Assembly (NCBI GenBank): GCA_001896885.1
Contig: MKRJ01000014.1
Span: forward strand, 337,031 to 401,030
Direction: 5' to 3'
Source: Rhizobiales bacterium 65-79
GTDB lineage: Bacteria; Pseudomonadota; Alphaproteobacteria; Rhizobiales; Rhizobiaceae
DNA: 64,000 nucleotides
Shown: piece after piece, positions 54,263 to 64,000 of the stretch
Position numbering within the stretch: position 1 is the stretch's first letter
Layout of the letters: the number at the start of each line of letters is the position of its first letter
Program-made: the position numbers and the translations under genes
Notes under the pieces: generated by a model
Told to the model about the DNA's origin: nothing
What the model saw: the letters and a program-made list of their open reading frames with translations, nothing else
Database searches by the model: none

Positions 54263-55531
54263 TCACCCATGCTCGGCGAACCAGCCGTCGAGCTTCGCCT
54301 CCAACGCCTCCACGATCGCCTCGTCCTCCAACTCCTCGATCACCTCGGCCAGAAAAGCCTTCACCAGCAATCCCCGCGCCGTCTTTTCATCGATGCCGCG
54401 CGCCATCAGGTAGAAGAGGCTGTTGCGGTCGATCTCCGCAACCGTGGCGCCATGGCCGCAGGCGACGTCGTCGGCGAAGATCTCCAGTTCCGGCTTCACC
54501 GAGAAACCGCCTTCGTCGGAGAGAAGCAGCGTATTGCAGGCCATCTTGGCGTCGGTCTTCTGCGCCTGCTGCTTCACCCTGATCTGGCCCTGGAAGGCGC
54601 CTTCCGCCCTGTCGGTGACGATGTTGCGGATGACTTCGGTCGAGTTCGTCCCAAAGGCCGAATGATCGAGCACCATGGTCACGTCGCAATGGGTCGAACC
54701 GGCGAGCAGATTGACGCCGCGCAGCGTGAATTCGCCGCCTTCGCCCTTGGCATCGACGCGGATTTCCTGGCGCACGAGCTTGCCGCCGAGGTTCATCACG
54801 AAGACCGTCAGCTTGGCGTTCCTGCCGATCCAGGCGTTGAACTGGCCGAGATGGGTCGCGCCGCCCGGCTGTTCCTGCACGATCAGCCAGCGCAGTTCCG
54901 CCCCCTCGCCCACCACGATGTTGGCCACCGAGGAAACGAGCGCGTCGCCGGTTCCGACATGGCGCTCCACGACGGTCGCCTTGGCGCCTTCGCCGACATG
55001 CGCGGCAAGGCGCGTATGCGCCTGCCCGCCGGCCTGCACGCTTTGCAGCTCGATCGGATCCGCCGGTGCCGCGCCGGGCGCGACGTCGAGGAACCAGCCG
55101 TCGGCGGCGAGAGCGGCGTTAATGGCGCCGACCGCATCATCGTCCGTCGCGGGCTGGAGCGCCGGCGCGAAACTGCCGTCCGCAAGCTTTTCGGCTGCGG
55201 TGACGACGGTCACCCCTTCGATGGCGGCCGCCCGCCCGGCCTTGCCGTTGAGGATCGGCAGGACGGCCGAGCCTCCGAGAAGCGGCGCCACGGGCTTTGC
55301 CTCGTTTCGGGCATCGAATGCGGGGATCGCCGTCAGCAGCCGGCGCAGGTCCGTATAGTGCCAGGCCTCGATCTTGCGGTTCGGCAGGCCGCGCGCCCGA
55401 AGCGCCGCGACTGCCTCCTTGCGCTTCGCCGTGACCGACGCATCACCCGGCAGCGCCGGCAGGCGCGCGGTGAAGGTGTCGATCAGCGCCGTTTCCGCCG
55501 CCGTCCGGGTCTGGCTTGCTTGCATGTTCAT
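54263..55531 (-). CDS. sufD: Fe-S cluster assembly protein SufD
   Basis: Partner of SufB and SufC in the scaffold complex (422 aa). N-terminal helical region with ALRARGLPNRKIEAWHYTDL, then the beta-helix core, and the C-terminal signature VACGHGATVAEIDRNSLFYL with the conserved His and MARGIDEKTARGLLVKAFLA. The start is the ATG at 55531 (MNMQASQTRTA); a second ATG two codons on is possible. It lies 16 bases downstream of sufC. Confidence 0.96.
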   Translation of the reverse strand: MNMQASQTRTAAETALIDTFTARLPALPGDASVTAKRKEAVAALRARGLPNRKIEAWHYTDLRRLLTAIPAFDARNEAKPVAPLLGGSAVLPILNGKAGRAAAIEGVTVVTAAEKLADGSFAPALQPATDDDAVGAINAALAADGWFLDVAPGAAPADPIELQSVQAGGQAHTRLAAHVGEGAKATVVERHVGTGDALVSSVANIVVGEGAELRWLIVQEQPGGATHLGQFNAWIGRNAKLTVFVMNLGGKLVRQEIRVDAKGEGGEFTLRGVNLLAGSTHCDVTMVLDHSAFGTNSTEVIRNIVTDRAEGAFQGQIRVKQQAQKTDAKMACNTLLLSDEGGFSVKPELEIFADDVACGHGATVAEIDRNSLFYLMARGIDEKTARGLLVKAFLAEVIEELEDEAIVEALEAKLDGWFAEHG

Positions 55532-55547
55532 GGTCAAATCCCGCCGG

Positions 55548-56303
55548 TCACGCCGCCTCTTCGATGACGCCGGCGTAACCGTTCGCCTCGAGTTCCAGCG
55601 CAAGGTCCTTGTCGCCGGACTTCACGACCTGGCCCTTATAGAGGACATGCACGCTGTCCGGCACGATATACTGGAGCAGCCGCTGATAGTGCGTGATGAC
55701 GACGATGGCGCGCTCCGGCGATCGGAGCGCATTGACGCCGTCCGCCACGATCTTCAACGCGTCGATGTCGAGCCCGGAATCGGTCTCGTCGAGCACGCAG
55801 AGCTTCGGTTCGAGCAGCTTCATCTGCAGGATCTCGGCGCGCTTCTTCTCGCCGCCGGAGAAGCCGACATTGAGCGGCCGCTTCAGCATCGCCATGTCGA
55901 TAGACAGCGAGGCGCAAGCCTCGCGCACGCGCTTCAGGAACTCCGGCACCTTCAGCGGCTCCTCGCCGCGCGCCTTGCGCTGCGAATTCACCGCCACTTT
56001 CAGGAACTCCATCGTGGCGACGCCCGGTATCTCCATCGGGTACTGGAAGGCGAGGAAGATGCCTTTCGCGGCACGCTCGGCCGGATCGAGGTCGAGGATC
56101 GACTCGCCGTTGTAGAGGATTTCGCCCTCGGTCACCTCGTAGTCCTCGCGGCCGGCTAGCACGTAGGAGAGCGTCGACTTGCCCGACCCGTTCGGCCCCA
56201 TGATCGCGGCGACCTCACCGGATTTCACCGTGAGGTTCAGCCCGCGGATGATCTCGGTGCCGGTCTCGGCGATGCGGGCGTGGAGGTTTCTGATTTCAAG
56301 CAT
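55548..56303 (-). CDS. sufC: Fe-S cluster assembly ATPase SufC
   Basis: ABC-type ATPase of the SufBCD scaffold (251 aa). Walker A GPNGSGKSTLSYVLAG, the SufC-specific FLAFQYPMEIPGVATMEFL, signature VGFSGGEKKRAEILQ and Walker B LCVLDETDSGLDIDAL. The ATG at 56303 gives the canonical MLEIRNLHARI; in-frame upstream sequence runs into the repeats at 56352-56486. The GIY-YIG cassette separates it from sufB by 626 bases. Confidence 0.97.
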   Translation of the reverse strand: MLEIRNLHARIAETGTEIIRGLNLTVKSGEVAAIMGPNGSGKSTLSYVLAGREDYEVTEGEILYNGESILDLDPAERAAKGIFLAFQYPMEIPGVATMEFLKVAVNSQRKARGEEPLKVPEFLKRVREACASLSIDMAMLKRPLNVGFSGGEKKRAEILQMKLLEPKLCVLDETDSGLDIDALKIVADGVNALRSPERAIVVITHYQRLLQYIVPDSVHVLYKGQVVKSGDKDLALELEANGYAGVIEEAA

Positions 56304-56351
56304 TTTTCTTCTTTCGGTTTTTTCGTCATTCCGGGCAAGTTCCGCTTCCGT

Positions 56352-56387
56352 CATTCCGGGGCCGCGCAGCGGAACCCGGAATCCAGA
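56352..56387. repeat. 36-bp repeat copy R1
   Basis: Begins CATTCCGGGGCCGCGCAGCG and ends ATCCAGA. It is the exact reverse complement of copy R2 (56451-56486), 36 of 36 positions, with 63 bases between. It lies 48 bases upstream of the sufC start. Confidence 0.9.
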
Positions 56388-56450
56388 ACGCGGCTCTCTT
56401 CCATTGTTCGACCACCTAACCTCATCCCGCATAAACGCCGGCGCCAAAAC

Positions 56451-56486
56451 TCTGGATTCCGGGTTCCGCTGCGCGGCCCCGGAATG
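56451..56486. repeat. 36-bp repeat copy R2 (left flank of GIY-YIG gene)
   Basis: Begins TCTGGATTCCGGGTTCCGCT. It is an exact inverted copy of R1 and a direct repeat of R3 (35 of 36). It ends 23 bases before the stop codon of the GIY-YIG gene. Confidence 0.92.
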
Positions 56487-56509
56487 GCGGAGCGTTCCGG
56501 CTTTTCCGA

Positions 56510-56854
56510 CTACTCCAGTTCGTTCACGACGTCCGATCTCGCTCTGATCGCGTCGGATGGGTTGTCCCGCTCGTAGCACGTATCGAACAAGTCATCCCAC
56601 TCGGCGTTGAAGCCTTCGATCAGATAAAGCTTCCAGGATCGCCGCCATTTCTTCAGTTCCTTTTCGCGGGCAATCGCCTCGATGATGTTGTCATGTCGTT
56701 CATACCAAACCAGTCGGTTACAACCGTACCTGCTCGTGAAACCTCGATGCGCGGCCGTTCGATGCTCATAGACGCGTCCCTGCAGATCGCTCGTCACACC
56801 GATGTAGATCGTTCCATTTCGTTTGGATGCCATGATGTAGACCCATCCCGACAT
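56510..56854 (-). CDS. GIY-YIG nuclease-family protein
   Basis: A single-domain GIY-YIG endonuclease (114 aa). VYIMASKRNGTIYIGVTSDL carries the two core strands (VYIM and YIG), Arg and His follow in GRVYEHRTAAHRGFTSRYGC, and the metal-binding Glu is in AIAREKELKKWRRSWKLYLI. It belongs to the small YhbQ/UPF0213-like group. The ATG at 56854 starts MSGWVYIM; a longer in-frame form would read through the repeat and is rejected. It is embedded between sufB and sufC, centred exactly between direct 36-bp repeats (23 bases to each). It is lower in GC than its neighbours. Confidence 0.9.
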   Translation of the reverse strand: MSGWVYIMASKRNGTIYIGVTSDLQGRVYEHRTAAHRGFTSRYGCNRLVWYERHDNIIEAIAREKELKKWRRSWKLYLIEGFNAEWDDLFDTCYERDNPSDAIRARSDVVNELE

Positions 56855-56877
56855 CTCGTTTCTCTCAGCGACCGCGC

Positions 56878-56913
56878 TCTGGATTCCGGGTTCCGCTGCG
56901 CAGCCCCGGAATG
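56878..56913. repeat. 36-bp repeat copy R3 (right flank of GIY-YIG gene)
   Basis: Same orientation as R2 with one difference (GCGCAGCC for GCGCGGCC). It begins 23 bases beyond the GIY-YIG start codon and ends 16 bases before the sufB stop at 56930. Confidence 0.92.
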
Positions 56914-56929
56914 ACGAGCGTAGCGGCAA

Positions 56930-58453
<1,524 letters not shown>

Positions 58454-58627
58454 TGGCGTTCTCCATCCTCGCCGGGGTCAAGGCCCGGGATTTGTCGAAA
58501 CCGCAAGGAGCCGCCCTGCGGCGGCCTATGCGTTATCTAGTGTGCGGCGCGGCAAAATAACACCCCTGAAGGCCGGCCGGACAAGGCCGCAATCCGCCTA
58601 TCGCTGCACCATTTGCGGCATGGCCGC

Positions 58628-59788
58628 TCAGGCCGCCTCCTTCTTCGCGCTGCGCCTCGCCGTGATGCCCTCGAGCGCCTTCCGGAACAGCTCCATTTCC
58701 TGGGGCGTGGTGTCTCGCCCGATCGAAACACGCAAGCCCCCCTCGCCATCGTGCCCCATGGCCTTCAGCACATGGCTCGGCCCGACGCGCCCGGAAGAGC
58801 AGGCGGAGCCGGCCGACAGGGCCACGCCGGCGAGGTCGAAAGCGATCTGCGCCGTTTCCGCCTTGAGACCGGGCAGGCTGAAGAAGGTTGTATTCGGCAA
58901 ACGCTCCGCACCCTGCCCGTAGAAGATCGCGTCCGGCGCCAGCCGAGCGATCTCCGCCTCGATCGCATCGCGCATGGCGCGCACCTCGCCCATGGCCGTG
59001 AGTCCCGCCAGCGCCCCGCGGGCGGCGGCGCCGAAGCCGGCGATCGCCGCGACGTTCTCGGTCCCGGCGCGGTGGCCATGCTCCTGCCCGCCCCCGGTGA
59101 TCAGCGCCGCCGGCATCATCAGGTCGGACGCGGCGACGATGGCACCAGCGCCCTTGGGTCCGCCGATCTTGTGCGAGGAGAGAATCAGGAAATCGGCGTA
59201 TCCGTCGGAAATATCGAGCGGAACGCGGCCCGCCGCCTGCACGGCGTCGAGCACCACGATGGCGCCGGCCTCCTTCGCAATCCCGCCGATTTCGGCGATC
59301 GGCTGTAGGACGCCGGTCTCGTTGTTGGCGACATGCATGGCGACCAGCGCAAGTCCTTCCGCCTTGTCGTGGGCGGCGAGCGCAGCGCGCAGCGCGGCAC
59401 TGTCGACAATGCCGTTGCCGTCGACGCCGATGACGGTCACGCGCTCGGCCGGGAACTGCCCGCCGCCGAGCACGCAGGGATGATCGGTCGCGCAGACATA
59501 GACCCGGGAAACGGCAAGCGGCGAGCGGCCCATGCGATAGCGAGGCGTCAGAAGCGTCGCCGCAGCCTCCGTCGCGCCGGAGGTGAATACGACATGCTCG
59601 GCCTTTGCGCCGACGAGACCGGCGACGCCGGCACGCGCATTCTCGATCAGGCGGCGGGCGGTCCTGCCCTCGGCATGTACGGAGGAAGCATTCGCATCGA
59701 TATCGAGCGCCGCAAGCATCGCCTGACGCGCCTGATCCGAGATCGGCGCGCTGGCGTTCCAGTCGAGATAGGCGCGGTTCTTCGCCAT
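58628..59788 (-). CDS. Cysteine desulfurase, NifS/IscS-like (group I)
   Basis: First gene of the suf cluster (386 aa). PLP Lys in LILSSHKIGGPKGAGAIVAA, active-site Cys in LSAGSACSSGRVGPSHVLKA (group I SACSSG), and NNETGVLQPIAEIG. It is distinct from SufS in the same operon, so two desulfurases are encoded together, a known alphaproteobacterial arrangement. The ATG at 59788 gives MAKNRAYLDWNASAP; an upstream in-frame ATG is not supported. An Irr-box-like palindrome lies 131 bases upstream. Confidence 0.94.
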   Translation of the reverse strand: MAKNRAYLDWNASAPISDQARQAMLAALDIDANASSVHAEGRTARRLIENARAGVAGLVGAKAEHVVFTSGATEAAATLLTPRYRMGRSPLAVSRVYVCATDHPCVLGGGQFPAERVTVIGVDGNGIVDSAALRAALAAHDKAEGLALVAMHVANNETGVLQPIAEIGGIAKEAGAIVVLDAVQAAGRVPLDISDGYADFLILSSHKIGGPKGAGAIVAASDLMMPAALITGGGQEHGHRAGTENVAAIAGFGAAARGALAGLTAMGEVRAMRDAIEAEIARLAPDAIFYGQGAERLPNTTFFSLPGLKAETAQIAFDLAGVALSAGSACSSGRVGPSHVLKAMGHDGEGGLRVSIGRDTTPQEMELFRKALEGITARRSAKKEAA

Positions 59789-59919
59789 CGGTCGCTCAAT
59801 ATAGCCCAAAGATGCCGCCATTGCTCAGCGAATGGCGTTATTTCCTTGAAATCGCAGAGCAAGGCATCCTATTTACCCGCTCTGTCGATGCGGCGGTTCT
59901 GTCTGGTCGGACCACCCAT

Positions 59920-59936
59920 TTTTGAATGGTTCTAAA
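59920..59936. promoter_or_regulatory. Irr-box (ICE)-like palindrome upstream of nifS-suf
   Basis: TTTTGAA-TGG-TTCTAAA differs at one base from the iron-control-element palindrome TTTAGAA-N3-TTCTAAA bound by the haem-responsive regulator Irr in alphaproteobacteria. It lies in the divergent region between the suf cluster and the hydrolase at 60037. suf genes are known Irr/RirA/IscR targets in this group. Binding is inferred. Confidence 0.55.
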
Positions 59937-60036
59937 GTAGCTTCTATGGGGGTGGTCGCAAGGCGTCAAGGCGCTTCGGGCCGCGCCCGGTTCGGATTGC
60001 GTTCGCGCAAGCCGGTGGCGACAAGTGGAGTACAAA

Positions 60037-60711
60037 ATGCCCGAGGTCATCTTTACCGGTCCCGCAGGCCGTCTGGAAGGTCGCTACCAGCCTTCGAAGG
60101 AGAAGAACGCGCCGATCGCGATCGTCCTTCATCCTCACCCGCAATTCGGCGGGACGATGAACAACAAGATCGTCTATGACCTCTTCTACATGTTCCAGAA
60201 GCGCAATTTCACCACGCTGCGCTTCAATTTCCGCTCGATCGGGCGCAGCCAGGGCGAGTTCGACCATGGCACGGGCGAGCTTTCCGACGCGGCGGCGGCG
60301 CTCGACTGGGTGCAGTCGCTGCACCCCGACTCCAAGAGCTGCTGGGTCGCCGGCTATTCCTTCGGCGCCTGGATCGGAATGCAGCTCCTCATGCGGCGTC
60401 CGGAGATCGAGGGCTTCATCTCGGTCGCCCCGCAGCCGAACACCTACGACTTTTCCTTCCTGGCGCCGTGTCCGTCGTCGGGCCTGATCATCCACGGCGA
60501 TGCCGACAAGGTGGCGCCGGCAAAGGACGTGCAGGGTCTGGTCGACAAGCTGCACTCGCAAAAGGGCATCACCATCACGCAGAAGACGCTGCCCGGCGCG
60601 AACCACTTTTTCAGCAACCATGCCGAGCAACTGATCGAGGAATGCAGCGATTACCTCGATCGGCGTCTGGCCGGAGAGCTTGCCGACCCGAGGCCCAAGC
60701 GCATCCGCTGA
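60037..60711 (+). CDS. Alpha/beta hydrolase (dienelactone hydrolase-like)
   Basis: A 224-aa hydrolase: oxyanion region VLHPHPQFGGTMNNKIVYDL, nucleophile elbow GYSFGAWIGMQLL, Asp loop LIIHGDADKVAP and catalytic His in GANHFF. This HPHPxxGG family member is conserved beside suf clusters in rhizobia; its function is unknown. The ATG at 60037 has GGAG six bases upstream; an in-frame GTG at 60025 is less likely. Divergent from nifS, it shares the Irr-like promoter region. Confidence 0.9.
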   Translation: MPEVIFTGPAGRLEGRYQPSKEKNAPIAIVLHPHPQFGGTMNNKIVYDLFYMFQKRNFTTLRFNFRSIGRSQGEFDHGTGELSDAAAALDWVQSLHPDSKSCWVAGYSFGAWIGMQLLMRRPEIEGFISVAPQPNTYDFSFLAPCPSSGLIIHGDADKVAPAKDVQGLVDKLHSQKGITITQKTLPGANHFFSNHAEQLIEECSDYLDRRLAGELADPRPKRIR

Positions 60712-60747
60712 GACGGCGCTAGGCTCTTTGCCCTCGGAGCCTCCACC

Positions 60748-61404
60748 ATGTACCAGCCGCCCCACCACGCCGAAACCCGCACCGAGGTGGTGCACGCGCT
60801 GATCCGCGCGCACCCGCTCGGCCTGCTGGTCTCGAACGGCGCGGACGGGCCGATCGCCAATCCGCTACCCTTCCTGCTGGATGCGGACATCGGACCGCAC
60901 GGCAGGCTGCGGGCGCATCTTTCCAAGGCCAACCAGCAATGGCGGCAGATCGCCGAGCATCCGGAAGAGCCGGTGCTCGTCGTGTTCCAGGGCGTGAACA
61001 CCTACATCACGCCTTCCTGGTATGCGACGAAGCGCGAAACCGGCAAGGTCGTGCCGACCTGGAACTACGCCATCGTGCAGGCGCAGGGCCGGGCGCGGAT
61101 CATCGACGATCGTGACTGGCTGGCCGGCCAGATCAACGAGCTGACCGGAACGCACGAAGCAGGCCGCGACCAGCCATGGCACGTTTCCGACGCTCCGGAG
61201 CCCTTCATCGAGGCGCAGATCAAGGGCATCATCGGCCTCGAGATCGACATCGTCTCGCTCACCGGCAAATGGAAGGTCAGCCAGAACCGTCCGGTTGCCG
61301 ACCGGGAGGGCGTGGTGCGGGGGCTCAACGCGGAGAGAACCGACGCGCCCTCGGCGGAGATGGCCGAAATCGTCCGCGAATACAGCGACGGTGCGGCCCG
61401 CTAG
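60748..61404 (+). CDS. FMN-binding negative transcriptional regulator (PaiB family)
   Basis: A 218-aa PaiB-type protein: [60 protein letters not shown] and [18 protein letters not shown] form the split-barrel FMN-binding core. Bacillus PaiB represses sporulation and degradative genes, but most homologues are uncharacterised and may be flavoproteins. Its stop overlaps the convergent anmK stop (CTAG). Confidence 0.92.
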   Translation: MYQPPHHAETRTEVVHALIRAHPLGLLVSNGADGPIANPLPFLLDADIGPHGRLRAHLSKANQQWRQIAEHPEEPVLVVFQGVNTYITPSWYATKRETGKVVPTWNYAIVQAQGRARIIDDRDWLAGQINELTGTHEAGRDQPWHVSDAPEPFIEAQIKGIIGLEIDIVSLTGKWKVSQNRPVADREGVVRGLNAERTDAPSAEMAEIVREYSDGAAR

Positions 61405-62534
61405 CGAGGTTCAGCCAGGACACCGCCGGTCGCCGGCTCCCGGCATCCCGTGGTCGTCGGCCAGGTGAGCGGCAGGCCGCGCTGCGAACGGATGGCGAGG
61501 AAGGCCCATGCCTCGGCTTCGGTAAGATCGCCCCGCAGGCCCGCATCCTCCGCCAGAACCACTTCGGCGTCCCGCGCCCCGGCTTTCATGTCGGCGACGA
61601 TATGCGGGTTCCTGCGGCCTCCGCCGCACAGGATCCAGAGCTTCGGACGCTCGGGAAGGTGCTCCGCCGATTTCAGGATCGCTTCGGCGGTGACGGCGGC
61701 GAGTGTGCGTGCGCCGTCCGCCAGTTCCAGCCCTTCGGCCGGCTCCAAGGTGAAATCGTTGCGGTCGAGCGATTTCGGCCCCGGCCGCGGGAAGAAAGGA
61801 TTTTCGAGATAGCGTCGCACGACGGCGCGGACGACGCCGCCTTCCGCGGCAATCGCCCCGTCCGCGTCGAAGGGAACGCCGCCATGGGCCGCCACCCATT
61901 GGTCGATCAGCGTATTGCCGGGACCGGTGTCGAAGGCGACGGGATCGCCCGCCGCCGGCACGAAGGTGATGTTGGATATGCCTCCGATATTGACGAACAC
62001 GACCGGATGGCGGCCGGCGAGCGGGGCCGGCAGCGAGCGCGCCAGCGCGGCATGATAGGCCGGCACGAGCGGCGCCCCCTGCCCGCCCAGCGTCATGTCG
62101 TTGGCGCGCATGTCGTAGATGACGGGAAGCCCCGTCCGCCTGGCGAGCATGGGGCCGTCGCCGAGTTGCACCGTCAGTCCGGCCTGGGGACGATGCAGCA
62201 CCGTCTGGCCGTGGAAGCCGACGAGTTCTAGTTCTCTCCATTCGTCGGGCGCGGAAGCAAGGAACGCCCGGACCGCCTCGGCGTGTCGTTCGGTGAGCTC
62301 GGCTTCGATTCCGGCGAGATCCCCGGGCCGTTCCTCGCGCCGGCGGATCGCCTTCGCCGTCTCCAGCGCGCCTTCGAGCTTCTTTCTGAAGGCCGGATCG
62401 TACGGGACGAACAGGCCCGGCCCGATTTCCGCGATCGTCTCTCCATCGGACCGCAGGGCCGCCACGTCGATGCCGTCCATCGAGGTGCCGCTCATCAGGC
62501 CGATCGCGCGGATCGGGTCAGGTGACTGTGCCAT
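61401..62534 (-). CDS. anmK: Anhydro-N-acetylmuramic acid kinase
   Basis: Phosphorylates and opens 1,6-anhydroMurNAc in cell-wall recycling (377 aa). ATP site [20 protein letters not shown] near the N-terminus, [26 protein letters not shown] and [19 protein letters not shown] are diagnostic. The start is the ATG at 62534 ([12 protein letters not shown]); an upstream in-frame TTG is rejected. It is divergent from tyrS, as in many rhizobia. Confidence 0.96.
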   Translation of the reverse strand: MAQSPDPIRAIGLMSGTSMDGIDVAALRSDGETIAEIGPGLFVPYDPAFRKKLEGALETAKAIRRREERPGDLAGIEAELTERHAEAVRAFLASAPDEWRELELVGFHGQTVLHRPQAGLTVQLGDGPMLARRTGLPVIYDMRANDMTLGGQGAPLVPAYHAALARSLPAPLAGRHPVVFVNIGGISNITFVPAAGDPVAFDTGPGNTLIDQWVAAHGGVPFDADGAIAAEGGVVRAVVRRYLENPFFPRPGPKSLDRNDFTLEPAEGLELADGARTLAAVTAEAILKSAEHLPERPKLWILCGGGRRNPHIVADMKAGARDAEVVLAEDAGLRGDLTEAEAWAFLAIRSQRGLPLTWPTTTGCREPATGGVLAEPR

Positions 62535-62662
62535 TTTCAACAAACTTCCGATCAAAAGGCGTGAAAGTCACTTTTTACGTGATTCTGGCGGACGAAATGA
62601 TAAATCCCGCCCGGACAACGTCGCGGCCGAACGACGCCCACGTCTTCATCCAGGAATCCAGC

Positions 62663-63916
62663 ATGCCTGCCCATAAATCCGATTTCCTCAACGTCATGGA
62701 CGAACGCGGGTTCATCCACCAGTGCTCCGATGTCGAGGGCCTCGATGCGCTCGCGGCGAAGCGGGAGGTCGTCGCCTATGTCGGCTACGACTGCACGGCG
62801 CCGTCGCTGCATATCGGCAACTTCCTGTCGCTGATGATGCTCTACTGGCTGCAGCGGACCGGCAACAAGCCGATCACGCTGATGGGCGGCGGCACCACCA
62901 TGGTCGGCGATCCGTCGGGCAAGGACGAGACACGCGCCATGCGCACGGTCGAGGAGATCGAGGCCAACAAGGCTTCGATCAAAGGCGTCTTCGCCAAGGT
63001 CCTGAAGTTCGGCGACGGTCAGACCGACGCCATCATGGTCGATAATGCCGACTGGCTGCTCAAGCTCGGCTATATCGAGATGCTGCGCGAGGTCGGCCGG
63101 CATTTCTCGGTCAACCGCATGCTGACGATGGATTCTGTGCGGCTGAGGCTCGAGCGCGAGCACGAGATGAGCTTCATCGAGTTCAACTACATGGTCTGCC
63201 AGTCCTACGACTACGTCCAGCTTGCCCGCCGCTACGGCTGCAACCTGCAGATGGGCGGATCGGACCAGTGGGGCAACATCATCAATGGCGTCGATCTCGG
63301 CCGCCGCATGGGCACGCACCAGCTCTACGCGCTGACAACGGCGCTGCTCACCACCGCTTCCGGCGCGAAGATGGGCAAGACGGCGCAGGGCGCGGTCTGG
63401 CTAAACGCCAATCAGTTCAGCCCGTGGGATTTCTGGCAGTACTGGCGCAACACCGAGGACGCCGATGTAGGGCGCTTCCTGAAGCTCTTCACCACACTCC
63501 CGATGGACGAGATCAGCCGGCTGGAGAAGCTTCAGGGCGCGGAAATCAACGAGGCGAAGAAGGTGCTGGCCAACGAGGCGACTGCCCTGCTGCACGGCCG
63601 CGAGGCCGCCGAAAAGGCCGAAGAGACGGCGCGCACCACCTTCGAGGAAGGCGGCCTGTCGCAGAGCCTGCCGACCGTCGAGGTGCCGGCGGCGGCGCTC
63701 AAGGACGGGATCGGCATCCTGTCGCTGTTCGTGACCGCCGGCCTTGCCGCGTCGAACAGCGAGGCCAGGCGCCACGTCCAGGGCGGCGCAGTGCGGCTCA
63801 ACGATGTCGTGGTGAAGGACGATCGCCGGACGGTCGCCGAGGCGGACCTAACGGCCGAGGGCGTCACAAAGCTTTCGCTCGGCAGGAAGCGGCATGTACT
63901 GGTTCGGCCGGCATAG
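62663..63916 (+). CDS. tyrS: Tyrosyl-tRNA synthetase
   Basis: Class I aminoacyl-tRNA synthetase (417 aa). Signature [18 protein letters not shown] (HIGN), [17 protein letters not shown], the tyrosine site [19 protein letters not shown] and [12 protein letters not shown] (KMSKS equivalent). Residues about 350-417 are an S4 RNA-binding domain ([20 protein letters not shown]). The ATG at 62663 is chosen; no strong Shine-Dalgarno is visible, and an in-frame upstream frame covers the anmK promoter. Confidence 0.97.
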   Translation: MPAHKSDFLNVMDERGFIHQCSDVEGLDALAAKREVVAYVGYDCTAPSLHIGNFLSLMMLYWLQRTGNKPITLMGGGTTMVGDPSGKDETRAMRTVEEIEANKASIKGVFAKVLKFGDGQTDAIMVDNADWLLKLGYIEMLREVGRHFSVNRMLTMDSVRLRLEREHEMSFIEFNYMVCQSYDYVQLARRYGCNLQMGGSDQWGNIINGVDLGRRMGTHQLYALTTALLTTASGAKMGKTAQGAVWLNANQFSPWDFWQYWRNTEDADVGRFLKLFTTLPMDEISRLEKLQGAEINEAKKVLANEATALLHGREAAEKAEETARTTFEEGGLSQSLPTVEVPAAALKDGIGILSLFVTAGLAASNSEARRHVQGGAVRLNDVVVKDDRRTVAEADLTAEGVTKLSLGRKRHVLVRPA

Positions 63917-63936
63917 CGCCGAACCTAGAGCCTTTC

Positions 63937-64000
63937 ATGGTTAGCTGGAAGCAGTTCTGTTTCTCCGATGGCGAGGCGATCCGCCAGGAGGGCGGCGCGG
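63937..64000 (+). CDS. Possible start of a next gene, cut by window edge
   Basis: An ATG at 63937 opens a frame reading MVSWKQFCFSDGEAIRQEGG to the window end. It is too short to assign, with no good ribosome-binding site, so it may be non-coding. Confidence 0.25.
   Translation, partial: MVSWKQFCFSDGEAIRQEGGA

Noticed and set aside
56510..56929. Longer form of the GIY-YIG protein starting at 56929
   Set aside because: Its first 25 residues would be translated from the 36-bp repeat and the sufB 3' end; the family match begins at the ATG at 56854.

Overview
The window is a GC-rich alphaproteobacterial chromosome segment, most consistent with Hyphomicrobiales (Rhizobiales), probably Mesorhizobium/Phyllobacteriaceae-like. 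The evidence is an alphaproteobacterial 14-subunit nuo order with an extra ORF between nuoF and nuoG, a NuoE with a long C-terminal tail, the nifS-sufBCD-sufS-sufT gene order, ku-ligD behind an EcfG-type promoter, pssA-psd, anmK next to tyrS, DUF1236 and DUF6894 proteins, and several intergenic palindrome families typical of rhizobia. The genus is an inference; no rRNA is present.

Layout. 1-12021 (minus): NADH dehydrogenase I operon nuoA to nuoL, with nuoL cut by the window edge. It is interrupted between nuoC and nuoD by a small S23/four-helix-bundle gene bracketed by heptamer repeats. 12248-15777 (plus): ku and ligD for non-homologous end joining. 16078-16875: alpha/beta hydrolase. 17020-22913 (minus): a tauABC/ssuABC-like ABC importer with a SAF-domain dehydrogenase, a MaoC hydratase and a PECR-like reductase, probably one catabolic unit of unknown substrate. 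23235-24500: a CPA1 antiporter. Then tRNA-Asp, tRNA-Val, icd, aqpZ, an M20 amidohydrolase, rpsF-rpsR-rplI, cfa, dnaB, alr, radA, cvpA and purF. 38933-39328 (minus): a Gdx-type guanidinium exporter under a two-hairpin guanidine-II (mini-ykkC) riboswitch. 39462-42714: small redox and membrane genes. 42971-47548: an acyltransferase/degenerate AMP-ligase fusion, pssA, psd and an epimerase. 47582-51403: deoD and small stress or hypothetical genes. 51539-59788 (minus): the suf operon (nifS, sufB, sufC, sufD, sufS, sufT, and sufA beyond a divergent DUF1236 gene), interrupted between sufB and sufC by a GIY-YIG gene set between 36-bp repeats. 60037-63916: hydrolase, paiB-like gene, anmK, tyrS.

How it fits together. 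Most genes are housekeeping: respiration, Fe-S assembly, PE synthesis, replication, translation. A second theme is general stress. Six intergenic sites fit GGAAC-N16/17-NGTT, two of them with the full CGTT element in front of ku-ligD and of the alpha/beta hydrolase. The most unusual content is two small-gene cassettes, each with its own repeat family, lodged at intergenic junctions inside essential operons: GIY-YIG with 36-bp repeats in suf, and the four-helix-bundle protein with heptamers in nuo. The first resembles the logic of REP elements with their dedicated mobility protein, but with a GIY-YIG nuclease. This is the best candidate here for an undescribed system.
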